Shown here one piece after another: positions 56,801-64,000 of a stretch of 64,000 nucleotides of DNA. The DNA is taken from NCBI GenBank assembly GCA_910585385.1, contig CAJUDV010000002.1, positions 1-64,000 on the forward strand, in the 5' to 3' direction. The position numbers were made by a program, and so were the translations under genes. Numbering within the stretch: position 1 is the first letter of the stretch; the number at the start of each line of letters is the position of its first letter. This DNA is from an uncultured Oscillibacter sp. Its GTDB lineage: Bacteria; Bacillota; Clostridia; Oscillospirales; Oscillospiraceae. The notes under the pieces are model-generated. The model saw only the letters and a list, made by a program, of their open reading frames with translations, was not told where the DNA came from and did no database searches.

Positions 56801-58816
56801 GACTGGCACAATGTCACAGAGATTTCCATGCCCGCGGTGCTGCTGTCCCTGCCCGCTCTGGCGGTGCTGAACGGCAGCGGAAAGACCCAGGCGGAGCGGG
56901 AGGAGACGCTGTACAGCAACGCCTTGGCCTGGGAGGACCTGATGCACATCTGCAAGACCACCCAGGGCATTGACAACACCTACGGAAACAGCGACATGAC
57001 CACCCGGCAGAATATCCGGTGCATGCAGATGTTCTCCGGCGCGTTTATGTACGCCGCCGGGAGCCACATCGGCATTGGCTACGGCTCCTGCGCGGGCATG
57101 GTCTGCGGCAAGCCCATCAGCGCCCTGGGGACCGGCGCCGGGGCCAACGGCCTCTTCGGCTGGGGCATAGCCCACGAGATCGGCCACAACATGGACAAGC
57201 TGGGCAGGGCCGAGATCACCAACAACCTCTACTCCCTGATGGTCCAGACCTATGACGGGAGGCAGAACACCCTGTCCTCCCGGCTGGAGAAGAGCGGAAA
57301 GTACCCCGCCATCTTTGCCAAGACGGCCCAGGGCCTTCCCGGGGAGTCCAACAACGTCTTCGTCCAGCTGGGCCTCTACTGGCAGCTGCACCTGGCCTAT
57401 GACGGCGGAGACCGGCCCATGGACTTCTACAACCGCTTTTTCAAGGCCTGGAAGGCCGGGACGTACTTCGGCGGGGAGACCGGCTATGCCGACAAGGTGG
57501 CCCGGACAGCCTCCGCCGTGGCGGGCAGGAACCTGGAGGAGTTCTTCACCCGCTGGGGCATGGTCCTCAGCGACGGCACCAGGGCGGCGCTGGCCAACTA
57601 CCCGGCGGAGCCCCGGGCCGTCTGGTACCTGAGCGATCAGAGCCGCAGGGCGCGGCTGGCAGGGACCCAGCCGGCCGGCGGGAGCGCCTCTGTGACGGCG
57701 TTGCTGACGGCGGACAACGAGATCACCCTGACCATTACCCCCAGCTTTACCGGCGCCATCCAGGGCTATGAGATCCGCCGCAGCAGCGACGGCGGGCGGA
57801 CCTTCCGCCCCATCGCCTTCACCGCGGAGACAACCTATAAGGACGTGGTGGGCTCCGCCAACCACCGGACCTACACCTACGAGGTCGCGGCCTATGACAT
57901 TCTGGGCGGCGCCGTCGCTGCGGCCCAGTCCGGCGAGGTGCGGGTGGCCTACGACAAGACCGTGCCCGAGACCGCCTACACCGTGGCCCGGAGCGGGGAC
58001 GCCGTGACGTTCACTCTGACGGAGGAGACCGCTGTCTCCGGCCTGAAAGTGAAAAACGCCCCTGAGAGCGGTGATTTCTCCGTGGAGATCCGGGACGGCG
58101 GCGGCAAGACCCATACCGCCCGCTCCGGAAGCTTTGGCCAGGGCAGTCAGGCGGTGGACGACCAGAGCAGCTACCTGACCTACTTCCAAAAGCCCGGCGC
58201 GGGAGCGGAGGACACCCGCATCTGGACCTATGACGCAAAGACCGTCACCGTCACCGGCATTCCGTCCTCCGTGCCGGAGGGTGACATCCAGCTCATCAGC
58301 TACGCCGGGGACGACGTGGCCTTCCTGGAGGAGGGCTCCGTGGGCGTTCTGGCGGAGGATTACCCGTATTTGACCGACTCCGGCGCCGCCGTGCTCCCCG
58401 CCGGGACGCTGGTGATCACCGGCACCTACCGGGGCGACCCGCTGTACCAGACCGTGAAGATCGAGGGCCGGTTTACCCGGACCGCGGTCAACGGGGACGG
58501 CACCGAGACAGAGAGCGTGGAGTCCCGGCCTCTGGACGGCAGGGCGCTGCTGTTTGCCGAGGTGCCGGAGGACGGCGCGGTCAGCGACATCAGCGACGGT
58601 CTCTTCATCTTTATCCCCAATGTCCAGAGAGAGGCGGAGCTCCAGGGAGACCAGAGCGACTGCGGCGGAGAGAACCTGCTGCCCAGCCAGATGCGGGCGG
58701 TTCTCTCCCGCACGGACCTGCCCGACAGCCCGGAGAGCCAGCGCGTCACGGCGGAGACGCTGTGGATCGACACCCCCGGCGGCGCGGATCTGCCCGCCAT
58801 CGTATTGAAGGAGTGA
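53888..58816 (+). CDS. Giant secreted M60 (enhancin-like) metallopeptidase, multidomain
   Basis: 1642 residues. Signal peptide (RRIISLLLAASLLAGAIPA). Dockerin-like pair of calcium loops at about 154-205 (GDVDGDGAVSRRDRELLSEA, DLDGDGEIGVVDLAYL). Two fibronectin type III domains (about 374-462, 467-555), a discoidin-like F5/8C region near 597-700, and the M60 peptidase core with zinc site H1096-EIGH in GWGIAHEIGHNMDKLG. A third FN3-like unit lies near 1277-1365. M60 enzymes cleave mucin-type glycoproteins. It lacks an SLH or sortase anchor, which the next gene may provide via its cohesin-like domain. Confidence 0.87.
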   Translation: MKRRIISLLLAASLLAGAIPAAEAAGTVAGQPLGSVAATLRLDFPQRLEEIQERNVRVELFQDGQSLGWLPLGWEESGAQVGGFPAAVALRNEDGGELGGGSWPGYLDVTVENLPQGEYALEFTGEGYVPYTQRLTLRDYSQHVTLGTGDGTFTLGDVDGDGAVSRRDRELLSEALGSGERRDLDQFDLDGDGEIGVVDLAYLTRAMEADGEAAVRNTAMLLPPVDTAAMLDALLRSGGSLLSGSLDDLFLNNGQTVTLSGGDEGLELNIPLADPVELEELQIVSPEGPGAVLAGSAAVEYQDGFREDIPFDQSLPAGIYAIGPMPGSSVVSISLGRRVPVKEIVISVSRTEGGGYAVLESIRFLQEIVPENPAPPNSEIKNLTAEAGDGQVSLRWGELPNVSGYRVDYRLRDGGEARSQTVDVPRAEITGLENLKTYLFTVTPVDGGWQGRTSPAVAAAPQPARVPDAPDMVSVGVLDGALSVSWKAAKNATYYEIYYRAQGEGGFQQYGGQLSGTGATINGLTNGVTYEIYIVAGNSMGRSGPSRTALGTPESPDYSRPEGIPAAGVLDWQDIERVWLGNPNNVSPSAYTPDKPFRPENMADGDYSTHWTSHSYGDGNWWDSKAVFASFSRPVDLSAVIWVPRLDGDYAANLRLYAVTVWRQGDELNGPGTLIAPDPDRGGSGSDAKTWLPVQGNPVTTKFAVLPFEPVTDVVKISIAIEQRAYTAVSLSELMFMEYDPSRSLQDDISALFVGGLDGPHTELAPGVSQEAVDALRQRLNSGEKDYYLYTAAMADELDLAEAILRRQPTGSSVLTGLDVRSGAADSAKYSQGGSELQPLGAAAGAGDEITVYASIPGGQTVTVYASQYNAEASQWLQKIGTLRNGRNILTVPKIGSQDTPRGGSLYVTCGGQNPEQVSLTVRRAVKIPVLELSDWYDLSETARRDRIRAYAAELESYVSAQGVTDAAKTTDWHNVTEISMPAVLLSLPALAVLNGSGKTQAEREETLYSNALAWEDLMHICKTTQGIDNTYGNSDMTTRQNIRCMQMFSGAFMYAAGSHIGIGYGSCAGMVCGKPISALGTGAGANGLFGWGIAHEIGHNMDKLGRAEITNNLYSLMVQTYDGRQNTLSSRLEKSGKYPAIFAKTAQGLPGESNNVFVQLGLYWQLHLAYDGGDRPMDFYNRFFKAWKAGTYFGGETGYADKVARTASAVAGRNLEEFFTRWGMVLSDGTRAALANYPAEPRAVWYLSDQSRRARLAGTQPAGGSASVTALLTADNEITLTITPSFTGAIQGYEIRRSSDGGRTFRPIAFTAETTYKDVVGSANHRTYTYEVAAYDILGGAVAAAQSGEVRVAYDKTVPETAYTVARSGDAVTFTLTEETAVSGLKVKNAPESGDFSVEIRDGGGKTHTARSGSFGQGSQAVDDQSSYLTYFQKPGAGAEDTRIWTYDAKTVTVTGIPSSVPEGDIQLISYAGDDVAFLEEGSVGVLAEDYPYLTDSGAAVLPAGTLVITGTYRGDPLYQTVKIEGRFTRTAVNGDGTETESVESRPLDGRALLFAEVPEDGAVSDISDGLFIFIPNVQREAELQGDQSDCGGENLLPSQMRAVLSRTDLPDSPESQRVTAETLWIDTPGGADLPAIVLKE

Positions 58817-58820
58817 GGCT

Positions 58821-60083
58821 ATGAGACGGATAAAAGCGGCTCTGCTTGCGGCGCTTTGCCTGTTCTGGGCTCTGCCGGCCACGGCGGCGGCCTGGGACAG
58901 CGAGCCCCGGCTGGTCCTCCAGGAGGAGGGCGCGGGGGTGGATCTGACAGTGGAGGGCCTGGAGGACCGGGTGTACGGCCTCCAGCTGGAGCTGACCCTG
59001 GAGGGAAATTGCCCCGACGCGGCCTTCAAGGCGGAGGAGCTGGACGCCTATGTCCCGGACTGCCGGGTGGAGACGGAGAACGGCAAGACCGCCGTCACCA
59101 TCTACATGAGCGCTCTGTCCGGCGAAAACCCCATCAATCGGGGCCGCCGGCTGTACCTGGGGAGTCTGGAGCCCAGAGGCGGCTGCACCCTGCCCAGCCG
59201 GGCCCGGCTGACTCTGCTGGACCGGGACCTGCGGCCCTACACGGAGACGGTCTCCGTTGGCTCTGATTTCCGGGACGACTACGACGGGGACGGATACCGC
59301 ATCTATACCAACAACCCGGACCACGGCGCCCTCCGGGTGCGGCCCTCCTACGCGGAGGAGGGCGAGACGGTGACGGTCACCGTCTCGCCGGACTCCGGCT
59401 ATGAGCTGGAGGATCTCACCGCCTCCTTCGGGCGGCGGAACCTCCGCCTCACGGACCGGGGCGGCGGGAGCTACACCTTCACCATGCCCGACGGGGAGGT
59501 GGATGTGGAGGCCTCCTTCCGCCTCCGGGAGGGCGGGACCCTGCCCTTCACGGATATTCCGGAGGGCTTCTGGTGCTATGACGAGGTGGGGTACGTCTAT
59601 GAGCGGGGGCTGATGAACGGCACCGGCCCCGCCACCTTCACCCCCAACGGCTCCACCACCCGGAGCATGATCGTGGCGATTCTGTACCGGATGGAGGGCT
59701 CCCCCGCCGTAGCCCCCGGGGCGTTTACTGACGTGTCCGCCGATATGTACTACGCCTCCGCCGTGGCCTGGGCCAGCGCCAACGGCATTGTCAACGGCTA
59801 TTCGGACGGCGCCTTCCGTCCCGGCGCGGCCATCACCCGGGAGCAGCTGGCGGCCTTTTTGTACCGCTACGCCCGCTATAAGGGAGGCGACGTCTCCGGC
59901 CGGGCGGATCTCTCCGCCTATGCCGACGCCGCCGGAATCGCCGGCTACGCCGTGGAGGCCATGGCCTGGGCCAACGCCGCGGGGCTGATCAACGGCACCT
60001 CTCAGACCACCCTCTCTCCCCGGGGCACCGCGACCCGGGCCCAGGCGGCGGTGATTTTGACCCGCTTTGCCAGGGATTTTTGA
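58821..60083 (+). CDS. SLH-domain surface protein with cohesin-like N-terminus
   Basis: 420 residues. Signal peptide (IKAALLAALCLFWALPATAA). Residues 25-150 form a beta-sandwich that resembles cohesin in its opening (VDLTVEGLEDRVYGLQLELTL) though the match is weak. Residues 165-235 are a bacterial repeat domain ending in YTFTMPDGEVDVEASF. Residues 240-415 hold three S-layer homology repeats (FTDIPEGFWCYDEVGYVYER; FTDVSADMYYASAVAWASAN; YADAAGIAGYAVEAMAWANA) that bind secondary wall polysaccharide. Four bases after the peptidase gene, so likely its surface partner. Confidence 0.85.
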   Translation: MRRIKAALLAALCLFWALPATAAAWDSEPRLVLQEEGAGVDLTVEGLEDRVYGLQLELTLEGNCPDAAFKAEELDAYVPDCRVETENGKTAVTIYMSALSGENPINRGRRLYLGSLEPRGGCTLPSRARLTLLDRDLRPYTETVSVGSDFRDDYDGDGYRIYTNNPDHGALRVRPSYAEEGETVTVTVSPDSGYELEDLTASFGRRNLRLTDRGGGSYTFTMPDGEVDVEASFRLREGGTLPFTDIPEGFWCYDEVGYVYERGLMNGTGPATFTPNGSTTRSMIVAILYRMEGSPAVAPGAFTDVSADMYYASAVAWASANGIVNGYSDGAFRPGAAITREQLAAFLYRYARYKGGDVSGRADLSAYADAAGIAGYAVEAMAWANAAGLINGTSQTTLSPRGTATRAQAAVILTRFARDF

Positions 60084-60135
60084 GTTCATGAAAACCGCTC
60101 CGGAGAGACCGGGGTGAAAAAAGCAGACAAACGGG

Positions 60136-60172
60136 CAGACCGTCGGATTTTTTCCGGCGGTCTGTTTTTTTT
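60136..60172 (+). terminator. Strong terminator of the peptidase/SLH operon
   Basis: Stem CAGACCGTCGGA/TCCGGCGGTCTG (one G-T pair) with a TTTTT loop and eight T. The stretch 60084-60412 otherwise contains the MITE below and no gene. Confidence 0.88.
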
Positions 60173-60206
60173 CCAGTTCTTTCAGATTAAATTCAGCATC
60201 TTCCAT

Positions 60207-60371
60207 TAGAGTCTGGTTTAAAACCGGCGGAATGCCGGATTGGAGCGGATTTTTCTGTCGGGCAAGGCGATTTGACGCGGGAATCCTGGCGGATTTCAAG
60301 TCAAATCAACGCAGCCCCGGCGGAAAAAGGCGCCCTAAGACGGCGTTTTGACGGTTTTAAAACAGACTCTA
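60207..60371. mobile_element. 165-bp MITE, TAGAGTCTGTTTTAAAAC ends
   Basis: Terminal repeats TAGAGTCTGGTTTAAAAC and the complement of TAGAGTCTGTTTTAAAAC (one mismatch), TA on both sides. The length equals that of the 33025 element. The core is almost its exact reverse complement (CGTCAAAACGCCGTCTT ... GCGTTGATTTGACTTGAAAT), but the ends belong to a different family. A second, broken end AGAGTGTGTTT follows immediately, giving a CTAG-centred junction like that at 52485. Confidence 0.85.
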
Positions 60372-60412
60372 GAGTGTGTTTACCTCAATACAGTTGGAAA
60401 GGACGTGATCGC

Positions 60413-61087
60413 ATGACGCGGTACCGGCATGAGTGGAAGCATGAGATCGGTCTCTCGGACCGGCTTGTTCTCCGCCAGCGGCTGCGTACGGTGGCGGCGC
60501 CGGATGGGCACGCCCGGGACGGGCGGTATTTCATCCGCAGCCTGTACTTCGATAATCCGGCGGACAAGGCCCTGCGGGAGAAGCTGGATGGAGTGGACCG
60601 GAGGGAGAAATTTCGTATCCGCTGCTACAACGGAGATACCTCCCTCATCCGTCTGGAGAAAAAGAGCAAGCGGGGCGGCCTGGGGAGCAAGGTCTCGGTG
60701 GTCCTCACGGAGGAGGAGGCCCGGGCCGCCGCCGCGGGCGACTGGGCGTGGATGCCCCACAGCGGCAGGGATTTGATTCTGGAGCTGTACAGCAAGATGA
60801 AGTCCCAGGGGCTGCGGCCCAGAACCATCGTGGACTACACACGGGAGGCCTTCGTCTATGCCCCGGGCAACGTCCGGGTGACGCTGGACTACGATATTCG
60901 CACGGGACTGCGGTGTACGGACTTCTTGAACCCGGACTGCGTTACCGTCCCGGCGGGGGACGCGCCGGCCATCCTGGAGGTCAAGTGGGACGCGTATCTG
61001 CCCGAGATCATTCGGGCCGCGGTGCGGCTGCCGGGCCGCCGGGCCTCTGCCTTCTCCAAATACGCGGCATGCCGGATCTACGGATAA
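60413..61087 (+). CDS. VTC-domain polyphosphate polymerase-like protein
   Basis: 224 residues. Conserved tunnel residues in RHEWKHEIGLSD, RSLYFDNPAD, KFRIRCYNGD, RLEKKSKRGGL, ILEVKWDAYLP and SAFSKYAACR match the VTC catalytic domain that makes polyphosphate from ATP in yeast, and related bacterial proteins. First of a three-gene run with DUF4956 and CotH. ATG 60413 (GGAAAGGA upstream); a longer upstream frame runs into the MITE. Confidence 0.85.
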   Translation: MTRYRHEWKHEIGLSDRLVLRQRLRTVAAPDGHARDGRYFIRSLYFDNPADKALREKLDGVDRREKFRIRCYNGDTSLIRLEKKSKRGGLGSKVSVVLTEEEARAAAAGDWAWMPHSGRDLILELYSKMKSQGLRPRTIVDYTREAFVYAPGNVRVTLDYDIRTGLRCTDFLNPDCVTVPAGDAPAILEVKWDAYLPEIIRAAVRLPGRRASAFSKYAACRIYG

Positions 61088-61109
61088 TCTGTGATAGGGG
61101 AGTAAACTT

Positions 61110-61781
61110 ATGACTTTTAATGACATCTTCAAATCCAGCTTTCTGGAAAACGTCGCCAGCGTCAGCTTTTTGGATATGGCCATCGCTCTGACGCTGGCCT
61201 TCGGCCTGGGGCTCTTTATCTTCCTGGTCTACAAGAAGACCTTCACCGGCGTTATGTATTCCTCCAGCTTCGGCGTCACCCTTGTGGCGCTGACCATGAT
61301 CACCACCGTGGTCATTTTGGCGGTTACCAGCAACGTGGTGCTGTCTCTTGGCATGGTGGGCGCGCTGTCCATCGTCCGTTTCCGCACCGCCATCAAGGAA
61401 CCGCTGGATATTGCCTTTCTCTTCTGGTCCATTGCCGTGGGCATTGTGCTGGCGGCGGGGATGATCCCTCTGGCGGTGTTTGGCAGCGTGTTCATCGGCG
61501 GGGTGCTGCTGGTCTTTGTCAACCGGAAATCTCACCTGGACCCCTATATCGTGGTGCTCCGGTGCGAGGACCACGCCGGAGAGACCCGGGCCAGGGCCTG
61601 TCTGGAGCAATGTGCGGCGCGGTGCGTGGTGAAGAGCAAGACCGCCCAGCGGGGCATGGTGGAGCTGAACGCGGAGATCCGTCTGAGAGACGGAAACACG
61701 GACTTTATCAACACCCTGGCGGAGCTGGAGGGGGTGGACAGCGCCGTGCTGGTCAGCTACAACGGGGACTACATGGGATAG
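61110..61781 (+). CDS. DUF4956 membrane protein
   Basis: 223 residues. About four membrane helices in the first 150 residues with the family hallmark GALSIVRFRTAIKEPLDIAF, then a cytoplasmic domain (SHLDPYIVVLRCEDHAGETR ... FINTLAELEGVDSAVLVSYN). Family function is unknown, but DUF4956 genes routinely sit between VTC and CotH genes, as here. The cytosolic domain looks like an ACT-like regulatory fold (inference). Confidence 0.85.
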   Translation: MTFNDIFKSSFLENVASVSFLDMAIALTLAFGLGLFIFLVYKKTFTGVMYSSSFGVTLVALTMITTVVILAVTSNVVLSLGMVGALSIVRFRTAIKEPLDIAFLFWSIAVGIVLAAGMIPLAVFGSVFIGGVLLVFVNRKSHLDPYIVVLRCEDHAGETRARACLEQCAARCVVKSKTAQRGMVELNAEIRLRDGNTDFINTLAELEGVDSAVLVSYNGDYMG

Positions 61782-61791
61782 GGAGGCGCCG

Positions 61792-63648
61792 ATGTCGACA
61801 CATAGATATATCGACCATATCTGTGCCGCGGTTCTGGCGCTGACCCTGGTTTTGACGCTGCTCTTTACCAACGGCGAGGCCCTGGGCCTCCAGCCCGCCT
61901 CCGGCAGCCAGGGGTATGGGGAGCGGCTCTTTGACACCTCCCGGGTCCATACCGTCGACATCGTTATGGACGGTTGGGAGGATTTCATCGAGACCTGTGA
62001 AAACGAGGAGTACGCCGCCTGCGCCGTGGTCATCGACGGCGAGGCGTACAGGGACGTGGGGCTCCGCGCCAAGGGGAACACCTCCCTCAGCACGGTCTCC
62101 GCCATGGGCAGCAGCCGGTACAGCTTCAAGCTGGAATTTGACCATTATGAAGCGGGCAGGACGTATTACGGCCTGGATAAGCTGTGCCTCAACAATGTCA
62201 TCCAGGACAACACCTATATGAAGGACTACCTCACCTACCGGATGATGGGGGCCTTCGGCGCAGCATCGCCCCTGTGCAGTTACGTCTATATCACGGTCAA
62301 CGGGGAGGACTGGGGGCTGTACCTGGCGGTGGAGGGCGTGGAGGAGAGCTTCCTCCGGCGCAATTACGGCAGTGGGTATGGGGCGCTCTATAAGCCGGAC
62401 AGCATTGATTTCGGCGGCGGCCGCGGCAACGGCCGGGACTTTGACATGGAAGGCTTTGTGGGGGGCTGGGCCGTGGGGGACGGCGGCGCTCCGCGGGTTC
62501 GAACTGTGACGGCTCCGGAGACAGGGGAGCGGGCGGCGGCGCCGGAGACGGGCTCCATGCCCGGCGGCTTCCCGGGGGGAGAGGCGGCGGTGCCCTCCGG
62601 CGGCTTCGGCGGCATGGGCTCCGACGATGTGAAGCTCCGGTACGCCGGCGATGACCCGGACAGCTACGCCAACATCTTCTCCGGCGCCAAGACGGACGTG
62701 ACGGCGGCGGACCAGGCCCGGCTGATACAGGCCCTGAAAGTCCTGGGCGAGGGGGAAGATGTGGAGAGCGTCCTGGATATGGACCAGGTCCTCCGGTATT
62801 TTGTGGTCCACAACTTTGTGGTCAACGGCGACAGCTACACCGGCTCCATGGTCCACAACTACTACCTCTACGAGGAGGACGGACGGCTCAGCATGATTCC
62901 CTGGGACTACAACCTGGCCTTCGGCACATTTCAGACTGCTGACGCCTCCGCCGCCGTCAACGACCCCATTGACACTCCCCTCTCCGTCACTGGGGACGGA
63001 GACCGGCCCATGGCGGACTGGATCTTCGGCGACGCGGCGTATACGGCGCTGTACCACCGCTGTTTCCAGGAGTTCCTGGAGACCGTGGACCCCGCCGCCC
63101 TCATTGAGGAGGCCTATCGTCTGATTGCCCCCTATGTGGAGCGGGACCCCACCAAATTCTGCGCCTATGAGGAGTTTGAGACCGGCGTGGAGACCCTTAA
63201 GACCTTCTGTGCCCTCCGGGCCGAGAGTGTGTCCGGCCAGCTGGCGGGGACGATTCCCTCCACGGCGGAGGGCCAGTCCGCCGCCGGAGACGCTCTGGTG
63301 GAGACGGACGGCCTGATCCTCTCCGCCATGGGCGCCATGGACATGGGCGGAGACCTGGGCGGCGGGTTTGGCGGCCCCGGAGGGGGCGGGAGACCGGAGT
63401 TCGGCCGGGGAACAGAAAACAGGCCGGAGGGTCCGCTCGGACCCTCCGGCCAGCCGGGGGCTGTGGGAATGGAGCTTTCGGGTGAGGGGAACCTCTCCCA
63501 GGCGCTTCTCCTGCTGGGCGTCTGCGTTCTGGTTCTGGCGGCGGGGATTCTGACGGCCTGGCAGTACCGGCGGCGGGGGAGACGGAGGCCGGGGGGAGCC
63601 GGCCGCCCTGTCCGGGCTCAGGAGAACTCCGCGTGCTGCCGGCGGTAG
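61792..63648 (+). CDS. CotH-family kinase-like protein
   Basis: 618 residues. One N-terminal membrane helix (DHICAAVLALTLVLTLLFTN), then a CotH fold (residues 50-480): GNTSLSTVSA, YSFKLEFDHYEAGRTYYGLD, LNNVIQDNTYMKDYLTYRM, and the metal-binding DYN motif in IPWDYNLAFG. CotH proteins are atypical kinases that phosphorylate coat or surface proteins. Near the C-terminus a Gly-rich low-complexity stretch precedes a second membrane helix and an Arg-rich tail. Last gene of the VTC-DUF4956-CotH operon. Its stop overlaps the end of the convergent coiled-coil gene. Confidence 0.87.
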   Translation: MSTHRYIDHICAAVLALTLVLTLLFTNGEALGLQPASGSQGYGERLFDTSRVHTVDIVMDGWEDFIETCENEEYAACAVVIDGEAYRDVGLRAKGNTSLSTVSAMGSSRYSFKLEFDHYEAGRTYYGLDKLCLNNVIQDNTYMKDYLTYRMMGAFGAASPLCSYVYITVNGEDWGLYLAVEGVEESFLRRNYGSGYGALYKPDSIDFGGGRGNGRDFDMEGFVGGWAVGDGGAPRVRTVTAPETGERAAAPETGSMPGGFPGGEAAVPSGGFGGMGSDDVKLRYAGDDPDSYANIFSGAKTDVTAADQARLIQALKVLGEGEDVESVLDMDQVLRYFVVHNFVVNGDSYTGSMVHNYYLYEEDGRLSMIPWDYNLAFGTFQTADASAAVNDPIDTPLSVTGDGDRPMADWIFGDAAYTALYHRCFQEFLETVDPAALIEEAYRLIAPYVERDPTKFCAYEEFETGVETLKTFCALRAESVSGQLAGTIPSTAEGQSAAGDALVETDGLILSAMGAMDMGGDLGGGFGGPGGGGRPEFGRGTENRPEGPLGPSGQPGAVGMELSGEGNLSQALLLLGVCVLVLAAGILTAWQYRRRGRRRPGGAGRPVRAQENSACCRR

Positions 63649-64000
63649 GCGTCGTTATCCTTTTGGGCCAGCTCCCGGTCCACCTGGGCCAGCTGCCGCT
63701 CCAGATCCCTGGCGCGGACTTCGTCTGTCTCGGTCCGAAGCCGGCCCTCCAGCTGTTCCCGCCGTTTTTTCAGCTGCCGGATCTCCCGGTCCACCTTGCC
63801 GGTGTCGCAGGTGCATTTCTCCTCCCCCTTGCCGGAGGCCGGTTTTTCCGGCCTTTCCGGCGGGGCGTTTTCCTCCTCCGGCAGGGCCTCCGGGGCCTTG
63901 GGGGCGGGGTCGTCAAAGAAGATCCTGGGGCTGCCGTCCCCGTCCTTTCCCACCCAGTACAGGCCGCAGGGCGTGTGTTTCTCCTCGGGGAGGTACCGGT
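63618..64000 (-). CDS. Coiled-coil protein, 5' end cut by window edge
   Basis: The frame continues past the window edge (it reads RYLPEEKHTPCGLYWVGKDG at the boundary), so only the last 127 residues are visible. They include an acidic Pro-rich linker (PAPKAPEALPEEENAPPERP), two cysteines (KCTCDTG) and a long coiled coil (REIRQLKKRREQLEGRLRTE ... RELAQKDNDAYRRQHAEF). Internal GTG starts such as 63953 are probably not used. Function unknown. Confidence 0.7.
   Translation of the reverse strand, partial: RYLPEEKHTPCGLYWVGKDGDGSPRIFFDDPAPKAPEALPEEENAPPERPEKPASGKGEEKCTCDTGKVDREIRQLKKRREQLEGRLRTETDEVRARDLERQLAQVDRELAQKDNDAYRRQHAEFS

Noticed and set aside
53597..59029. 1810-codon open frame antisense to the M60 peptidase
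   Set aside because: Very high GC removes stop codons from the opposite strand. The translation is Gly/Val/Gln/His-rich without domains, and the sense gene has signal peptide, motifs and a ribosome site.
1..64000. CRISPR arrays, tRNA or rRNA genes
   Set aside because: No regularly spaced direct repeats, cloverleaf candidates or rRNA-like stretches were seen in any intergenic region.

Overview
The window is a high-GC (roughly two-thirds G+C), gene-dense piece of a Firmicutes chromosome. It carries a spore protein (SpoVAD), ECF and BlaI/BceR-type regulation, CotH/VTC genes, an M60 peptidase and SLH domains. Together these fit a gut Oscillospiraceae/Ruminococcaceae-like anaerobe (inference from gene content and codon use; no rRNA or tRNA is present to confirm it). 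Most genes have clear GGAGG-type ribosome binding sites and many overlap by ATGA/GTGA.

Layout. 0-3 kb: end of an ABC ATPase and its FtsX-type permease. 3-5.2 kb (minus): YfbR nucleotidase, MtaB tRNA methylthiotransferase and a TfoX C-terminal domain protein, divergent from a plus operon of cysteine desulfurase, MATE pump and RlmA-like rRNA methyltransferase (5.3-8.7 kb). 8.9-12 kb (minus): two GT4 glycosyltransferases resembling the two-step diglucosyl-diacylglycerol pathway, plus a VTT membrane protein. 12.3-17 kb (minus): a complete Bce-type module (regulator, kinase, ATPase, permease) with a visible regulator box. 17.3-21.9 kb (minus): ECF sigma/anti-sigma pair, SpoVAD, a CDF metal exporter and a zinc-ribbon protein.

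22.5-32.9 kb is the accessory highlight: a compact tail-only phage cassette on the plus strand. Its order is tail tube, gpG with a gpG-T minus-one frameshift, a miniature tape-measure protein, distal tail protein, tail hub/spike, several fibre/adhesin genes, holin, and lysozyme. No capsid, portal, terminase or integrase gene is seen. It looks like a domesticated non-contractile tail (F-type tailocin-like) with an exceptionally short ruler.

33-44 kb: cysK divergent from an IscR-like Rrf2 regulator; a LacI regulator divergent from a two-gene inositol/sugar operon with matching operators; RecQ; and a BlaI/BlaR1-like pair in which the usual beta-lactam sensor is replaced by duplicated unknown domains. 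44-53.5 kb: a P-loop ATPase, an aminotransferase/PTS-IIC-like pair, and a B12-dependent methionine operon (separate activation domain, MetH, bifunctional Hcy methyltransferase/MTHFR), followed by an ECF S-component and a DUF4430 protein that may supply a cofactor. 53.9-60 kb: a giant M60 peptidase with a dockerin-like segment beside an SLH protein with a cohesin-like N-terminus. 60.4-63.6 kb: polyphosphate polymerase (VTC), DUF4956 and CotH genes; the window closes inside a minus-strand coiled-coil protein.

Scattered between genes are small non-coding palindromic elements. One MITE family has TA target duplications, and two of its copies are exactly 165 bp with the same core but different terminal repeats. 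Degenerate copies form a cysK stop codon and a terminator.
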